From NCBI GenBank assembly GCA_023429825.1, contig JAEZDC010000066.1:1-54797 (forward strand): DNA of 54,797 bases. The letters are read 5' to 3'. The position numbers and the translations under genes were made by a program. Below the pieces are notes generated by a model, which searched no databases, had not been told where the DNA came from, and saw only the letters and a list, made by a program, of their open reading frames with translations. Origin of the DNA: Bacteroidota bacterium (GTDB lineage Bacteria > Bacteroidota > Bacteroidia > Chitinophagales > Chitinophagaceae). The number at the start of each line of letters is the position of its first letter. Positions within the stretch are counted from its first letter, which is position 1. Shown here piece after piece: positions 8,565-16,245 of the stretch.

Positions 8565-9197
8565 ATGAATTATCACTTCATAACGATCGAGGGGAATATT
8601 GGTGCAGGAAAAACAACGCTGGCACATTTGCTGGCAAAGCATTTCAATGCTAGATTGATATTAGAAGAGTTTGCCGACAATCCCTTTCTTCCAAAATTTT
8701 ACCAGAACCCTGAACAATACGCTTTTCCGTTAGAGCTGTTTTTCATGGCTGAAAGATATAAGCAGCTAAAAGAAATGATCCACACTAAAGATCTGTTCCA
8801 AAGCATAACGGTATCCGATTACCTTTTTACTAAATGCTTACTATTTGCAAAGGTTACTTTACCCGAGGAAGAATTTCGCTTATACCAAAAATTGTTCGAG
8901 ATCATTCACCAGCAACTCGTTTTTCCTGAGATACTCATTTACCTGCATGCGCCTGTTCACAAACTGCAGGCGAATATCAAAAAGCGTAACAGGTCGTACG
9001 AGCAGAACATTCCCGACGATTATCTTTTCAACTTACAGGAAACCTATACCAGCTACATCAAACAACATAACATTAAAACGATCTTTGTTGATGCAAGCAA
9101 TGCAGATTTTCTTGGCAACGAAAAACACATGCAGGTGATCTTAGACGCACTGGATAAAGATTATGAGGGTGGACAGCACTATGTTACCTTGCCTTAA
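8565..9197 (+). CDS. Deoxynucleoside kinase (dNK/dGK family)
   Basis: Phosphorylates salvaged deoxynucleosides with ATP. The 210-residue protein has the P-loop GNIGAGKTT (10-18), the EEFADNPFLPKFY segment typical of dNK substrate sites, the family's ERYKQLK region (DRS-equivalent), and a lid rich in basic residues (KKRNRSYE). Length is normal. The ATG at 8565 is preferred over a TTG three codons upstream. Base preference (dA, dG or dC) cannot be read from sequence alone. Lies between folK and an MFS gene on the same strand, with 9 bases to the latter. Confidence 0.88.
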   Translation: MNYHFITIEGNIGAGKTTLAHLLAKHFNARLILEEFADNPFLPKFYQNPEQYAFPLELFFMAERYKQLKEMIHTKDLFQSITVSDYLFTKCLLFAKVTLPEEEFRLYQKLFEIIHQQLVFPEILIYLHAPVHKLQANIKKRNRSYEQNIPDDYLFNLQETYTSYIKQHNIKTIFVDASNADFLGNEKHMQVILDALDKDYEGGQHYVTLP

Positions 9198-9206
9198 CCG
9201 CAACAA

Positions 9207-10451
9207 ATGAGTGATACTTCAAAGCATGATCCTTTTGCCTCAGTGAGGATCATTGAATTTCGTAACCTCCTCATGGGACGTTTCCTTTTCATCATGGGCC
9301 TTCGCATGATGGGTACATTGGTAGGCTGGTGGGTGTATCAACTCACCAAAGATCCATTTGCCATCGGGCTCATCGGCTTGAGCGAAGTAATACCGGCACT
9401 TTCGTTCGCATTATACGCAGGACATGTGATCGACCTCAGCGAAAAACGCAAACTGCTTTTAAAAGGAATGACCTTTTATCTATCATGTGCAGTGATACTG
9501 CTTGCCTTATCTACCAACTTTACTTCCAGCCATCTCTCCAATACACAGCTTTCTTACTGCATTTACTTCATCGTGTTTTGCACCGGCATCATCCGTGCAT
9601 TTACAGGACCGGTCTTTCATACCATACTCGCAGCCATCGTACCCAAGCCTATTCTTTCCAACGCAACTACATGGAACCAGGGCACATGGTTAACTGCATC
9701 AGTAACCGGGCATGCACTGGGTGGTTTTCTCATCGATGGCTTTGGCAATACCGGAACACTCATCGTCATCGTTTCGTTAGTTACTTTCTCTTTTATTTAC
9801 ATGACGATGCTCAAGCCCAAACCTGCATTGAATGAAGCAGGAGAAAAGAAAACATGGAAAAGTATCACCGAAGGTTTACACTTTGTAATGAGAACTAAAG
9901 AAGTACTCGGAGCTTTAACCCTTGACCTGTTCGCAGTGTTGTTTGGTGGAGCAGTTGCCATGCTACCCGTATTCGCAACAGACATCTTACATGTAGGCTC
10001 AAGAGGTTTTGGTCTATTGAATGCGGCAACAGATATGGGTGCCATCTTAAGCGTGATACTTCTAACGATATTTCCATTAAGACGAAAGCAAGGAATGATA
10101 TTGATGCTCGCCATCGGTGGCTTCGGTGCATGCATCATCATCTTCGCTCTATCAAAATGGTTCTGGCTTTCCTTCGCCGCATTATTGCTCAGTGGAATAC
10201 TCGATGGTTTCAGCGTAGTGATAAGAGGCACCATTCTTCAACTCAAAACACCCGACAACATGCGTGGCCGTGTAATGAGCGTCAATTCCATGTTCATCAA
10301 CAGCAGCAATGAACTGGGACAATTTGAAAGCGGTGTTGCTGCAAGATATTTAGGTGTGATCCCATCTGTAATATTCGGCGGCAGCATGACCATTTTAATA
10401 TCCATCATCACCTGGATAAAAGCACCCACCTTAAGGAAGATGGAATATTAA
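9207..10451 (+). CDS. MFS transporter (MFS_3 / EntS-like)
   Basis: Integral membrane protein of 414 residues with about 12 predicted hydrophobic segments. The N terminus (FRNLLMGRFLFIMGLRMMG) and the loop between helices 2 and 3 (YAGHVIDLSEKRKLL, an A-motif variant) fit the MFS_3 exporters; NMRGRVMSVNSMF in the second half is also characteristic of that group. Members export siderophores or small drugs, but no biosynthetic neighbour points to a substrate. Likely co-transcribed with the kinase 9 bases upstream. Family secure, cargo unknown. Confidence 0.85.
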   Translation: MSDTSKHDPFASVRIIEFRNLLMGRFLFIMGLRMMGTLVGWWVYQLTKDPFAIGLIGLSEVIPALSFALYAGHVIDLSEKRKLLLKGMTFYLSCAVILLALSTNFTSSHLSNTQLSYCIYFIVFCTGIIRAFTGPVFHTILAAIVPKPILSNATTWNQGTWLTASVTGHALGGFLIDGFGNTGTLIVIVSLVTFSFIYMTMLKPKPALNEAGEKKTWKSITEGLHFVMRTKEVLGALTLDLFAVLFGGAVAMLPVFATDILHVGSRGFGLLNAATDMGAILSVILLTIFPLRRKQGMILMLAIGGFGACIIIFALSKWFWLSFAALLLSGILDGFSVVIRGTILQLKTPDNMRGRVMSVNSMFINSSNELGQFESGVAARYLGVIPSVIFGGSMTILISIITWIKAPTLRKMEY

Positions 10452-10756
10452 TTAGCAGGCTTTTGTATTTCATGGCATCGCCTGTTGTGTCACTCACTTG
10501 TACATTCGGAACTTTTGGCAGCATAGATTCACTTTCAAGCGGAGGATTCAACTCCAGAGCAGTTTCTCTTTATAGACACAGATTCCGCGGTCTTCCCTAG
10601 CTCCGTAGGTGCTGTCTCGGCGAAGTTTACAACTTGGCCGCATCTATTTGCAATTTGCAACTGCTTTCAACCCCAATCCCGGAATGCTCGCCACTATTAA
10701 TAAAACTCCCTTCCGAATCGACCAAACATCGTTCAATCCACTCCGGAGGTAAAAAA
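10452..10756 (+). other. Non-coding stretch before the tandem-repeat region
   Basis: About 300 bases with no convincing gene. At 10482-10503 there is a sequence (TGTTGTGTCACTCACTTGTAC) that looks like a decayed copy of the GCGACGCAAC repeat family in reverse orientation. The end of the stretch carries GGAGGT at 10745-10750, six bases before an ATG. Confidence 0.4.
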
Positions 10757-10927
10757 ATGAACCAGAAATCATCTTTTCTGAGCCCGAAATCCACATCCCT
10801 GAGCCAGAAGGCCACTTCCCTGAGCCAGAAGGCCACTTCTGTAAACCAGATATCCACTTCTATAAATACAAAAACCACTTCCCTAAGATCCAAATCCAGT
10901 TCTTACAACCCTATAACTACTTCGTAA
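10757..10927 (+). CDS. Possible 56-residue peptide of heptad repeats
   Basis: A short ORF starts at ATG 10757 behind a full Shine-Dalgarno (GGAGGT, 6-base spacer), rare among the genes here. It encodes MNQKSSFLSPKS followed by seven-residue units of the type TSLSQKA, TSLSQKA, TSVNQIS, TSINTKT, TSLRSKS. The peptide is Ser/Thr/Lys rich without a signal or membrane segment. The underlying DNA is a 21-bp tandem repeat that continues beyond the TAA stop, so the coding may be a by-product of the repeat. The opposite strand is also open over the array. No known family recognised; coding status uncertain. Confidence 0.35.
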   Translation: MNQKSSFLSPKSTSLSQKATSLSQKATSVNQISTSINTKTTSLRSKSSSYNPITTS

Positions 10928-10979
10928 GGCTTCAAAACCACTTCTGTAAATACAACAACCATTTTTGTAAGTACATCGC
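10770..10979 (+). repeat. 21-bp tandem repeat, about ten units
   Basis: Units of exactly 21 bases begin at 10770, 10791, 10812, 10833, 10854, 10875, 10896, 10917, 10938 and 10959, mostly opening with CCACTTC or a close variant. The units at 10791 and 10812 differ by one base; later units are diverged. Because the period is a multiple of three, every frame shows a heptad pattern. An in-frame TAA at 10925 interrupts the forward frame. Confidence 0.85.
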
Positions 10980-11030
10980 ACGGCTTCAAAGCCATGGCAA
11001 TTTGTATCTTCCCTTTCTAAAACCTGTACC

Positions 11031-11936
11031 ATGCACCGCCGAAACTTTCTCAAACAAACATCCATTTTAGCAGGCGCTTCACTCCTTTTTCAAAAAGAAG
11101 CACTCGCAGCTTTCTTTCAACAACCAGCATGGAAGATCACTATGCTGAGAAACAACGTTGGTGTGTTCACAGAAAGAGGCGGTACCATCGCCTTCCTCCT
11201 CGATAAAAAAGGGATTGCAGTAGTGGATTCAGCATTCCCTGAACAATCTCAACACCTGATAGATGAGTTGAAGAAAAGAAGTGAAAAGCCTTTCAAGTAT
11301 CTGATCAACACACATCATCATGGCGATCACAGTGGCGGTAATATTTCTTTTAAGGGTTTAGTAGAACATGTAGTAGCGCATGAAAATTCACTGGCCAATC
11401 AAAAGCGGGTAGCTGAAACACAAAAGACGGTCGACAAACAATTATTCCCTGACGTCACTTACACTGATTCATGGAAAAAGAAACTGGGTAAAGAACGCAT
11501 TCGCATGTATTACTTCGGGCCGGCACACACCAATGGAGATTCCATCATCCATTTTGAAAATGCTAACATCGCACACATGGGTGATCTCATGTTCAATCGC
11601 CGCCACCCGGTGATCGATCGTTCATCAGGTGCTTCTATCAGGAACTGGCAAAACGTTTTAGAAAAAGCGGTAAGTACTTTTAGTGATGATACCATTTTCG
11701 TTTTTGGTCATGCATATGATCCTGAAAAGATCACCGGCACCAAAGAAGACCTAAAAGCTTTCAAAGATTATCTCAACAAGCTACTCACGTTCGCCGAAAC
11801 AGAATTCAAAGCCGGGAAAACAAAAGAAGAGTTCATCAAGAATACTGCAATACCTGGTGTAACAGAATGGAAAGGTGGGGGAATTGAAAGAGGATTGACT
11901 GCAGCGTATGAAGAAGCATCCGTTAAACAATCTTAA
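11031..11936 (+). CDS. Exported metallo-beta-lactamase-fold hydrolase
   Basis: The 301-residue protein opens with a Tat-type signal (HRRNFLKQTSILAGASLLF), predicting export of the folded enzyme. Zinc ligands of the MBL fold are visible: His95, His97, Asp99 and His100 (THHHGDHSGG), His166 (GPAHTNGDS), Asp185 (AHMGDLMFN) and His227 (VFGHAYD). Subclass B1-like spacing and the GPAHTNGD motif are shared by many non-beta-lactamase members, so antibiotic hydrolysis should not be assumed. It stands alone downstream of the 21-bp repeat array. Substrate unknown. Confidence 0.88.
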   Translation: MHRRNFLKQTSILAGASLLFQKEALAAFFQQPAWKITMLRNNVGVFTERGGTIAFLLDKKGIAVVDSAFPEQSQHLIDELKKRSEKPFKYLINTHHHGDHSGGNISFKGLVEHVVAHENSLANQKRVAETQKTVDKQLFPDVTYTDSWKKKLGKERIRMYYFGPAHTNGDSIIHFENANIAHMGDLMFNRRHPVIDRSSGASIRNWQNVLEKAVSTFSDDTIFVFGHAYDPEKITGTKEDLKAFKDYLNKLLTFAETEFKAGKTKEEFIKNTAIPGVTEWKGGGIERGLTAAYEEASVKQS

Positions 11937-11982
11937 GCTTTATGCATTATATTTTTGAACTAACTTACATGAAACTCAAGAT

Positions 11983-12210
11983 ATGGAGGATGCATTAAGA
12001 AATAAACTGCATGAATATATTGATATAGCTGACGAAAGAAAGTTGAAAGCTATTTATGTAATGCTTGAGCAAGAGATCGAAGGCTCCTCTTATAGCCCCC
12101 AGACAATTGAGGAATTCCATAAAAGAAGAAATAACTATCAGCAAAATCCAACTGAAGCTTTTTCAGTCGAAGAATCTCTGCAAATTATTCGTTCATCCCG
12201 TAAGAGTTAA
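11983..12210 (+). CDS. Antitoxin of a ParE/RelE-type toxin-antitoxin pair
   Basis: Small 75-residue protein (MEDALRNKLHEYIDIADERK) with the short helical N terminus and KLKAIYVMLEQEIE segment seen in Bacteroidota addiction-module antitoxins, followed by a flexible toxin-wrapping tail. Its TAA stop shares one base with the ATG of the toxin gene, the tight coupling typical of such operons. It should neutralise the toxin by binding and may autoregulate the operon, although no DNA-binding fold is obvious in this short protein. Assignment rests on size, pattern and the neighbour. Confidence 0.75.
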   Translation: MEDALRNKLHEYIDIADERKLKAIYVMLEQEIEGSSYSPQTIEEFHKRRNNYQQNPTEAFSVEESLQIIRSSRKS

Positions 12211-12458
12211 TGTCATTCGAACTTGTCATAACCAGGAAAGCTCATGAGGAAGCTTTGGATGCATATACTTACTATGAGTCGAGATCAATTGGTCTCGGTG
12301 AACGTTTTCTTGAAGCTTTATCTAAGCGGTATGTTGATTTAAGCCTCCATCCATCTCACTACAGCTTTATTGATGAAGATCCTGAGCAAATTTTAAGAGA
12401 TGTTCGTTTAGAAAAATTTCCTTTCGTGATTGTTTTTGAGAAATTGATAAGAAAGTAA
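12210..12458 (+). CDS. ParE/RelE-type toxin, truncated by a frameshift
   Basis: The 82-residue reading frame has the RelE/ParE superfamily layout: ITRKAHEEALDAYTYYESRSIGLGERFLEALSKRY, then LHPSHYSFIDEDPEQILRDVRLEKFPFVIVFEKL. Normal members continue with a strand and a VHN...P tail that carries functional residues. Here that tail is present in another frame (12446-12511), so one base appears to be missing near 12441-12446 (GAGAAATTGAT). The product should therefore be inactive or altered unless the base is a sequencing error or frameshifting occurs. Overlaps the antitoxin stop by one base. Confidence 0.75.
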   Translation: MSFELVITRKAHEEALDAYTYYESRSIGLGERFLEALSKRYVDLSLHPSHYSFIDEDPEQILRDVRLEKFPFVIVFEKLIRK

Positions 12459-12511
12459 TTATCTATTCGGTCCACAATCTTTCGAAAGATCCGGATAATA
12501 AAATAAGGTAG
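12446..12511 (+). pseudogene. Out-of-frame C-terminal tail of the ParE/RelE-type toxin
   Basis: Reading from GAT at 12446 gives DKKVIIYSVHNLSKDPDNK and IR before TAG at 12509-12511. This is the expected final strand and VHN-x4-DP tail of a ParE-like toxin, and it joins the main toxin frame if one base is added next to GAAATT. It ends immediately before the serine dehydratase stop on the other strand. Confidence 0.7.
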
Positions 12512-13939
12512 TTAGCACTCACTCAAACTGATCGGTATATGCACTGCTAAACCACCATCAGCAGTTTCCTTGTATTTACTGTTCATATCAAGTGCAGTAT
12601 CCCACATGGTCTTGATCACTTTATCTAAACTCACCTTCGCATAATCAGGTGTGCTTTGCAACGCAAGTTGAGATGCTGTGATCGCTTTGATCGCACCCAT
12701 TGTATTTCTTTCAATGCATGGTACCTGCACTAATCCACCAATAGGATCACAGGTCATACCCAGGTGGTGTTCCATAGCGATCTCCGCCGCCATCATCACC
12801 TGTTTTTGCGTACCCCCCAAACTTTCAGTCAAACCTGCCGCAGCCATCGCCGAACTCACACCGATCTCTGCCTGGCATCCACCCATTGCTGCAGAAATAG
12901 TCGCGCCTTTTTTAAATATGGAACCAATCTCTGAAGCGGTCAACATAAATCGAATGATCTTATCCTCATCTCCACCATTCTGAAAGATGATGAAGTAATG
13001 CAGTACCGCGGGGATGACACCGGCAGCGCCATTCGTGGGTGCGGTCACTACACGTCCGAATGATGCATTCTCCTCATTCACTGCCAAAGCAAAACAACTC
13101 ACCCAATCTAAAATATACTGGAAATTTTCTCCACCTTGTTTGATCGCCTGCACCCACGAATCGTAATCATTGTAAGGCCTGTTGCTGATGAGTTTTTTAT
13201 TCAGATCAAATGCCCTTCTTCTTACGTTCAATCCACCGGGCAATTCTCCTTTTGTATGACAACCACGATAGATGCAATCTCTCATCGTATGCCATATATT
13301 GAGCACACCTTTTCTTGTTTCTTCCTCACTCCGCCATGAATTTTCATTTTCCATCACTACCTCAGAAATAGAAAGGCCTGTCTTCATGCACCAATGCAAA
13401 AGATCATCACCGGTATTTACAGGAAAGGGTAACTGTACCTGTTGCTTGCTGTTATTATTCTCTCCTTCCTTAATAACAAAACCACCGCCAATGGAATAAA
13501 ATGTTTCACTCCAGCTTTCACCATTCTTCAATGAGATCAAAAACGACAAACCATTGGGATGAAAAGGAAGTGTTTCGTTATATAGGAATTGCAGTTGCTG
13601 ATCAATATTGAAATCGATATCTGTCTCTCCTCCTAAATGAAGTTTCCTGGTCGTTTGAATAGTATTGATCTTAGGGGTGATCGAGTTCACATCGATGGTT
13701 ACAGGATCTTCGCTACATAATCCTAACAACACAGCGATATCTGTTCCATGGCCCTTACCGGTCTTAGCCAATGAGCCATATAATAAAACAGTAACTGAAG
13801 CCACATCATTCACAGAAGCCTTGGAACGGATTGTTTCGATGCAACGTAAAGCTGCTCTCCACGGGCCCAGCGTATGCGAGCTGGAAGGACCCACGCCTAT
13901 TTTAAACATATCGAAAACCGAGATCGCTTCATGTGGCAT
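12512..13939 (-). CDS. sdaA: L-serine ammonia-lyase (iron-sulfur, single chain)
   Basis: Deaminates L-serine to pyruvate and ammonia using a [4Fe-4S] cluster. The 475-residue chain combines beta and alpha domains: the N-terminal ISVFDMFKIGVGPSSSHTLGPW signature of the beta domain, and in the C-terminal domain the cysteine-bearing segments APTNGAAGVIPAVL, MGGCQAEIGVSSAMAAAG and MTCDPIGGLVQVPCIERN that hold the cluster. The ATG at 13939 is preferred to a TTG three codons upstream. It converges on the toxin gene with no gap. Length and motifs are normal for the single-chain type. Confidence 0.93.
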   Translation of the reverse strand: MPHEAISVFDMFKIGVGPSSSHTLGPWRAALRCIETIRSKASVNDVASVTVLLYGSLAKTGKGHGTDIAVLLGLCSEDPVTIDVNSITPKINTIQTTRKLHLGGETDIDFNIDQQLQFLYNETLPFHPNGLSFLISLKNGESWSETFYSIGGGFVIKEGENNNSKQQVQLPFPVNTGDDLLHWCMKTGLSISEVVMENENSWRSEEETRKGVLNIWHTMRDCIYRGCHTKGELPGGLNVRRRAFDLNKKLISNRPYNDYDSWVQAIKQGGENFQYILDWVSCFALAVNEENASFGRVVTAPTNGAAGVIPAVLHYFIIFQNGGDEDKIIRFMLTASEIGSIFKKGATISAAMGGCQAEIGVSSAMAAAGLTESLGGTQKQVMMAAEIAMEHHLGMTCDPIGGLVQVPCIERNTMGAIKAITASQLALQSTPDYAKVSLDKVIKTMWDTALDMNSKYKETADGGLAVHIPISLSEC

Positions 13940-13998
13940 AGCCAGCAAATGTAGTTACAGCAATCCGCCTATACGCTAAAAGAATTGAGAAATTTTAA

Positions 13999-14006
13999 TA
14001 GGTTTG
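13999..14006 (+). promoter_or_regulatory. Possible -7 box (TAGGTTTG)
   Basis: Exact match to TAnnTTTG, ending 7 bases before the ATG of the serine hydrolase gene; a start here would give a nearly leaderless transcript. No good TTTG -33 box at the usual spacing. Confidence 0.3.
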
Positions 14007-14013
14007 AAAGCAA

Positions 14014-15237
14014 ATGAGAACCTTACTACTTATCCTTATCTTATTTACAGTGGCCTGTAAACCAACGAAAGAATCTCAAACAAAAGATCACTCATTTGAC
14101 AATTTACTTCGTTCTAATCCGGAATTGCAAAAATTTATATCTGCAAAGGATAGCCTCAACATACAGATCATATACACAAAGATCGATCGGGATAAAAACA
14201 ACAAACCGGTTTTTACCGATCATACTTTTAATACAGATCCCAACAAGTATTTCTATCCTGCAAGCACTGTTAAAATGCCGGGTGCTTTCCTGGCCTTGGA
14301 AAAACTAAATGAGTTGAACAGCTACGGCATTAACATGAATAGCTACATGCAAACCGATAGTAGTTATGTTGGCCAGTCAAAAGTTCCGCATACATCCAAA
14401 GCAACAATTGCAAGGTACATCAAGGAAATTTTTTTAGTGAGTGATAACGAAGCGTTCAATCGCTTATACGAATTCTTAGGACAGGAGTACATCAACCACA
14501 AAGTCCAACAAAAGGGTCTCGATCATTCCATCATTCGCCACCGGTTAGCTGTAAACATGACAGATGAACAACATCGAAACACAAACCCGGTAAGTTTCTA
14601 TGATAGTAACGGTAAATTATTATACAGTCAGCCTGCACGATACAGCAAACTCAATTTCAGCGAAAGAACTATTAAGCTGGGCAAAGGATTTTATCGGTCA
14701 GGAAAACTCGTGAATGAACCATTCGATTTTTCATTGAAGAACAACGTCGCATTGCTCGATCTGCATAACATGCTTCGGTCGGTGATCTTTCATGACCATA
14801 TAAAACCATCCCAACGTTTCAATCATTCCCAGGCTGACAGGAAATTTTTATTGCATTGGATGAGCGCATTACCAAAAGAAAGTAAAGATCCCACTTATGA
14901 CACCGCTGAATTTTATGACAACTTTGCTAAATTCTTACCAAGAAGTATTATGCAAAATGAAGACGTACGTGTATTCAGTAAAGCTGGTTGGGCATATGGC
15001 TTCTTAACTGATATCGCTTATATCGTGGACTTCAAAAATAACATTGAGTTTATGCTATCAGCCACTATTCTCTGCAATAGTGACGGCCTTTTTAATGATG
15101 ACAAATACGACTTTGAAACAACCGGTTATCCATTTATGAAGTTGTTGGGAGAAACGATCTATCAAGTTGAGCTACAAAGAAAACGATCCCGCAAACCCAA
15201 TCTTTCCGAATTTAAAATCGATTACACGATACGCTAA
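14014..15237 (+). CDS. Class A beta-lactamase-like serine hydrolase, lipoprotein
   Basis: 407 residues with a lipoprotein signal (lipobox LFTVAC, Cys15). The penicillin-recognising fold is shown by the active-site S84-x-x-K87 (ASTVKMPG), the S143-D144-N145 motif (VSDNEAFNRL) and, near the C terminus, FSKAGWAYGF in the place of the KTG strand. The altered third motif and the length are more like uncharacterised beta-lactamase-like hydrolases of Bacteroidota than true resistance enzymes. Expected to be anchored in the periplasm or outer membrane. Substrate unknown; it stands alone with its own possible promoter. Confidence 0.82.
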   Translation: MRTLLLILILFTVACKPTKESQTKDHSFDNLLRSNPELQKFISAKDSLNIQIIYTKIDRDKNNKPVFTDHTFNTDPNKYFYPASTVKMPGAFLALEKLNELNSYGINMNSYMQTDSSYVGQSKVPHTSKATIARYIKEIFLVSDNEAFNRLYEFLGQEYINHKVQQKGLDHSIIRHRLAVNMTDEQHRNTNPVSFYDSNGKLLYSQPARYSKLNFSERTIKLGKGFYRSGKLVNEPFDFSLKNNVALLDLHNMLRSVIFHDHIKPSQRFNHSQADRKFLLHWMSALPKESKDPTYDTAEFYDNFAKFLPRSIMQNEDVRVFSKAGWAYGFLTDIAYIVDFKNNIEFMLSATILCNSDGLFNDDKYDFETTGYPFMKLLGETIYQVELQRKRSRKPNLSEFKIDYTIR

Positions 15238-15282
15238 GCTGGTATAAAACTTGCTTTTGCTAGGCACACAAATGCTTTCACT

Positions 15283-15987
15283 ATGAACAAGATCTTTGCA
15301 CTGAGTGCAGCTTTATTTTCTGCGGCCATCATTACTGCATGTAGTAAAGATGATGATAACACCAGCGCTACCGCACAACTCATGGTAGTGAATGCCTCAC
15401 CAAATTCCTCTGCAGTTGAAGTGAGTGCAAATGGTAAAGTGTTAGTGCCCACTCTGGCCTATCCGGGTAATACAGGTTACCAGGTAGTATCAGCAGGAAC
15501 CAATAATATTAAAGTAGGTCCTGCAGGCACTACGACTTACTACATTAACACAAACATGGACCTGCAGGCAGGTAGTAGCTATACTGTATACCTTGTTGAT
15601 TCGGCTACTAAAGCAAAAGGAACAACGACGAAAGATGATACAACCCGACCTGCAGCCGGAAAAGCAAAAGTTCGTTTTCTGCATTTGAGTCCTAATTTAC
15701 CTGCAATTGATGTGAAGTTCACCGGCTCAGGTACCAGCTCAGCTACATTTTCCGGTAGAAACTTTAATGATGTGAGTGCTACTACATCTTATGCGACTTT
15801 CATTGAAGTTGATGCAGGCACTTATCAACCTGGTGTGACAGCTGCGGGCACCAGTACAGTGATCACAGGAATAGTTTTACAGCCTTTACAATTTGACTCT
15901 GGAAAAATATATACAGTGTTTGCAAAAGGTTTCTTAACCGGTACAGGAAGTGTAGCACTAGGTTTACAAAAAGTTGTACATAATTAA
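15283..15987 (+). CDS. DUF4397 lipoprotein
   Basis: 234-residue lipoprotein (signal ending IITACSKDDD). Two related beta-rich segments follow: residues ~32-110 (AQLMVVNASPNSSAVEVSANG) and ~125-230 (KVRFLHLSPNLPAIDVKFTG), the pattern of DUF4397, a family of cell-surface or periplasmic proteins of unknown role. Acidic residues directly after the lipid cysteine (SKDDD) resemble the surface-export signal described for Bacteroidota lipoproteins, which would place it on the cell exterior; that is inference. Single gene, followed by a good terminator. Confidence 0.85.
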   Translation: MNKIFALSAALFSAAIITACSKDDDNTSATAQLMVVNASPNSSAVEVSANGKVLVPTLAYPGNTGYQVVSAGTNNIKVGPAGTTTYYINTNMDLQAGSSYTVYLVDSATKAKGTTTKDDTTRPAAGKAKVRFLHLSPNLPAIDVKFTGSGTSSATFSGRNFNDVSATTSYATFIEVDAGTYQPGVTAAGTSTVITGIVLQPLQFDSGKIYTVFAKGFLTGTGSVALGLQKVVHN

Positions 15988-16010
15988 TTAGCGTTAGAGC
16001 AATTTGAATA

Positions 16011-16039
16011 TCCCGCTAGTAATGGCGGGATTTTTTTTT
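16011..16039 (+). terminator. Terminator after the DUF4397 gene
   Basis: Stem TCCCGC/GCGGGA with an 8-base loop, followed by nine T residues, 23 bases after the stop. Confidence 0.88.
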
Positions 16040-16065
16040 GTTACCAGCTACAACACTTCATTCAC

Positions 16066-16097
16066 CTGCTGTTGCGTCGCAGACTTTTGCTGAAGTA
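16066..16097 (-). repeat. GCGACGCAAC-family repeat, reverse copy
   Basis: Core GTTGCGTCGCA at 16071-16081 in reverse orientation. It faces the forward copy 63 bases further on, and the two cores can pair over 11 bases as a long hairpin. Confidence 0.7.
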
Positions 16098-16136
16098 ACG
16101 TACCGCAGCAAGCCAGCTGAATAATGAACAGAACCT

Positions 16137-16164
16137 TGAAGAGTGCGACGCAACGAAAGCTAAA
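16137..16164 (+). repeat. GCGACGCAAC-family repeat, forward copy
   Basis: Reads TGAAGAGTGCGACGCAACGA then AAGCTAAA. It matches the copy at 35306-35333 at 26 of 28 positions and shares CGACGCAAC-N-AAAGCTAAATAA with the copy at 24031. Confidence 0.8.
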
Positions 16165-16218
16165 TAACGATACTGCTTTCTGGCTCATAAAAATCTATAC
16201 CGTTATAAGCACAAATCC

Positions 16219-16226
16219 TACATTTG
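16219..16226 (+). promoter_or_regulatory. Probable -7 box (TACATTTG) of the aminotransferase gene
   Basis: Exact TAnnTTTG match 20 bases before the ATG at 16246, giving a short leader. The -33 region lacks a clear TTTG. Confidence 0.4.
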
Positions 16227-16245
16227 TTGTTTATACCGCTTGCAT

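Noticed and set aside
10627..10893. Minus-strand frame across the 21-bp array giving EVAFWLR-type heptads
   Set aside because: The period of 21 makes heptads in every frame; no start signal precedes it, while the plus-strand frame has GGAGGT.
10770..10979. Possible CRISPR array
   Set aside because: Units are contiguous 21-mers without spacers, and no cas genes are in the window.
11031..11936. Metallo-beta-lactamase and the serine hydrolase at 14014 as antibiotic-resistance genes
   Set aside because: Fold motifs are shared with many unrelated hydrolases, and the third serine beta-lactamase motif is altered; resistance cannot be inferred.
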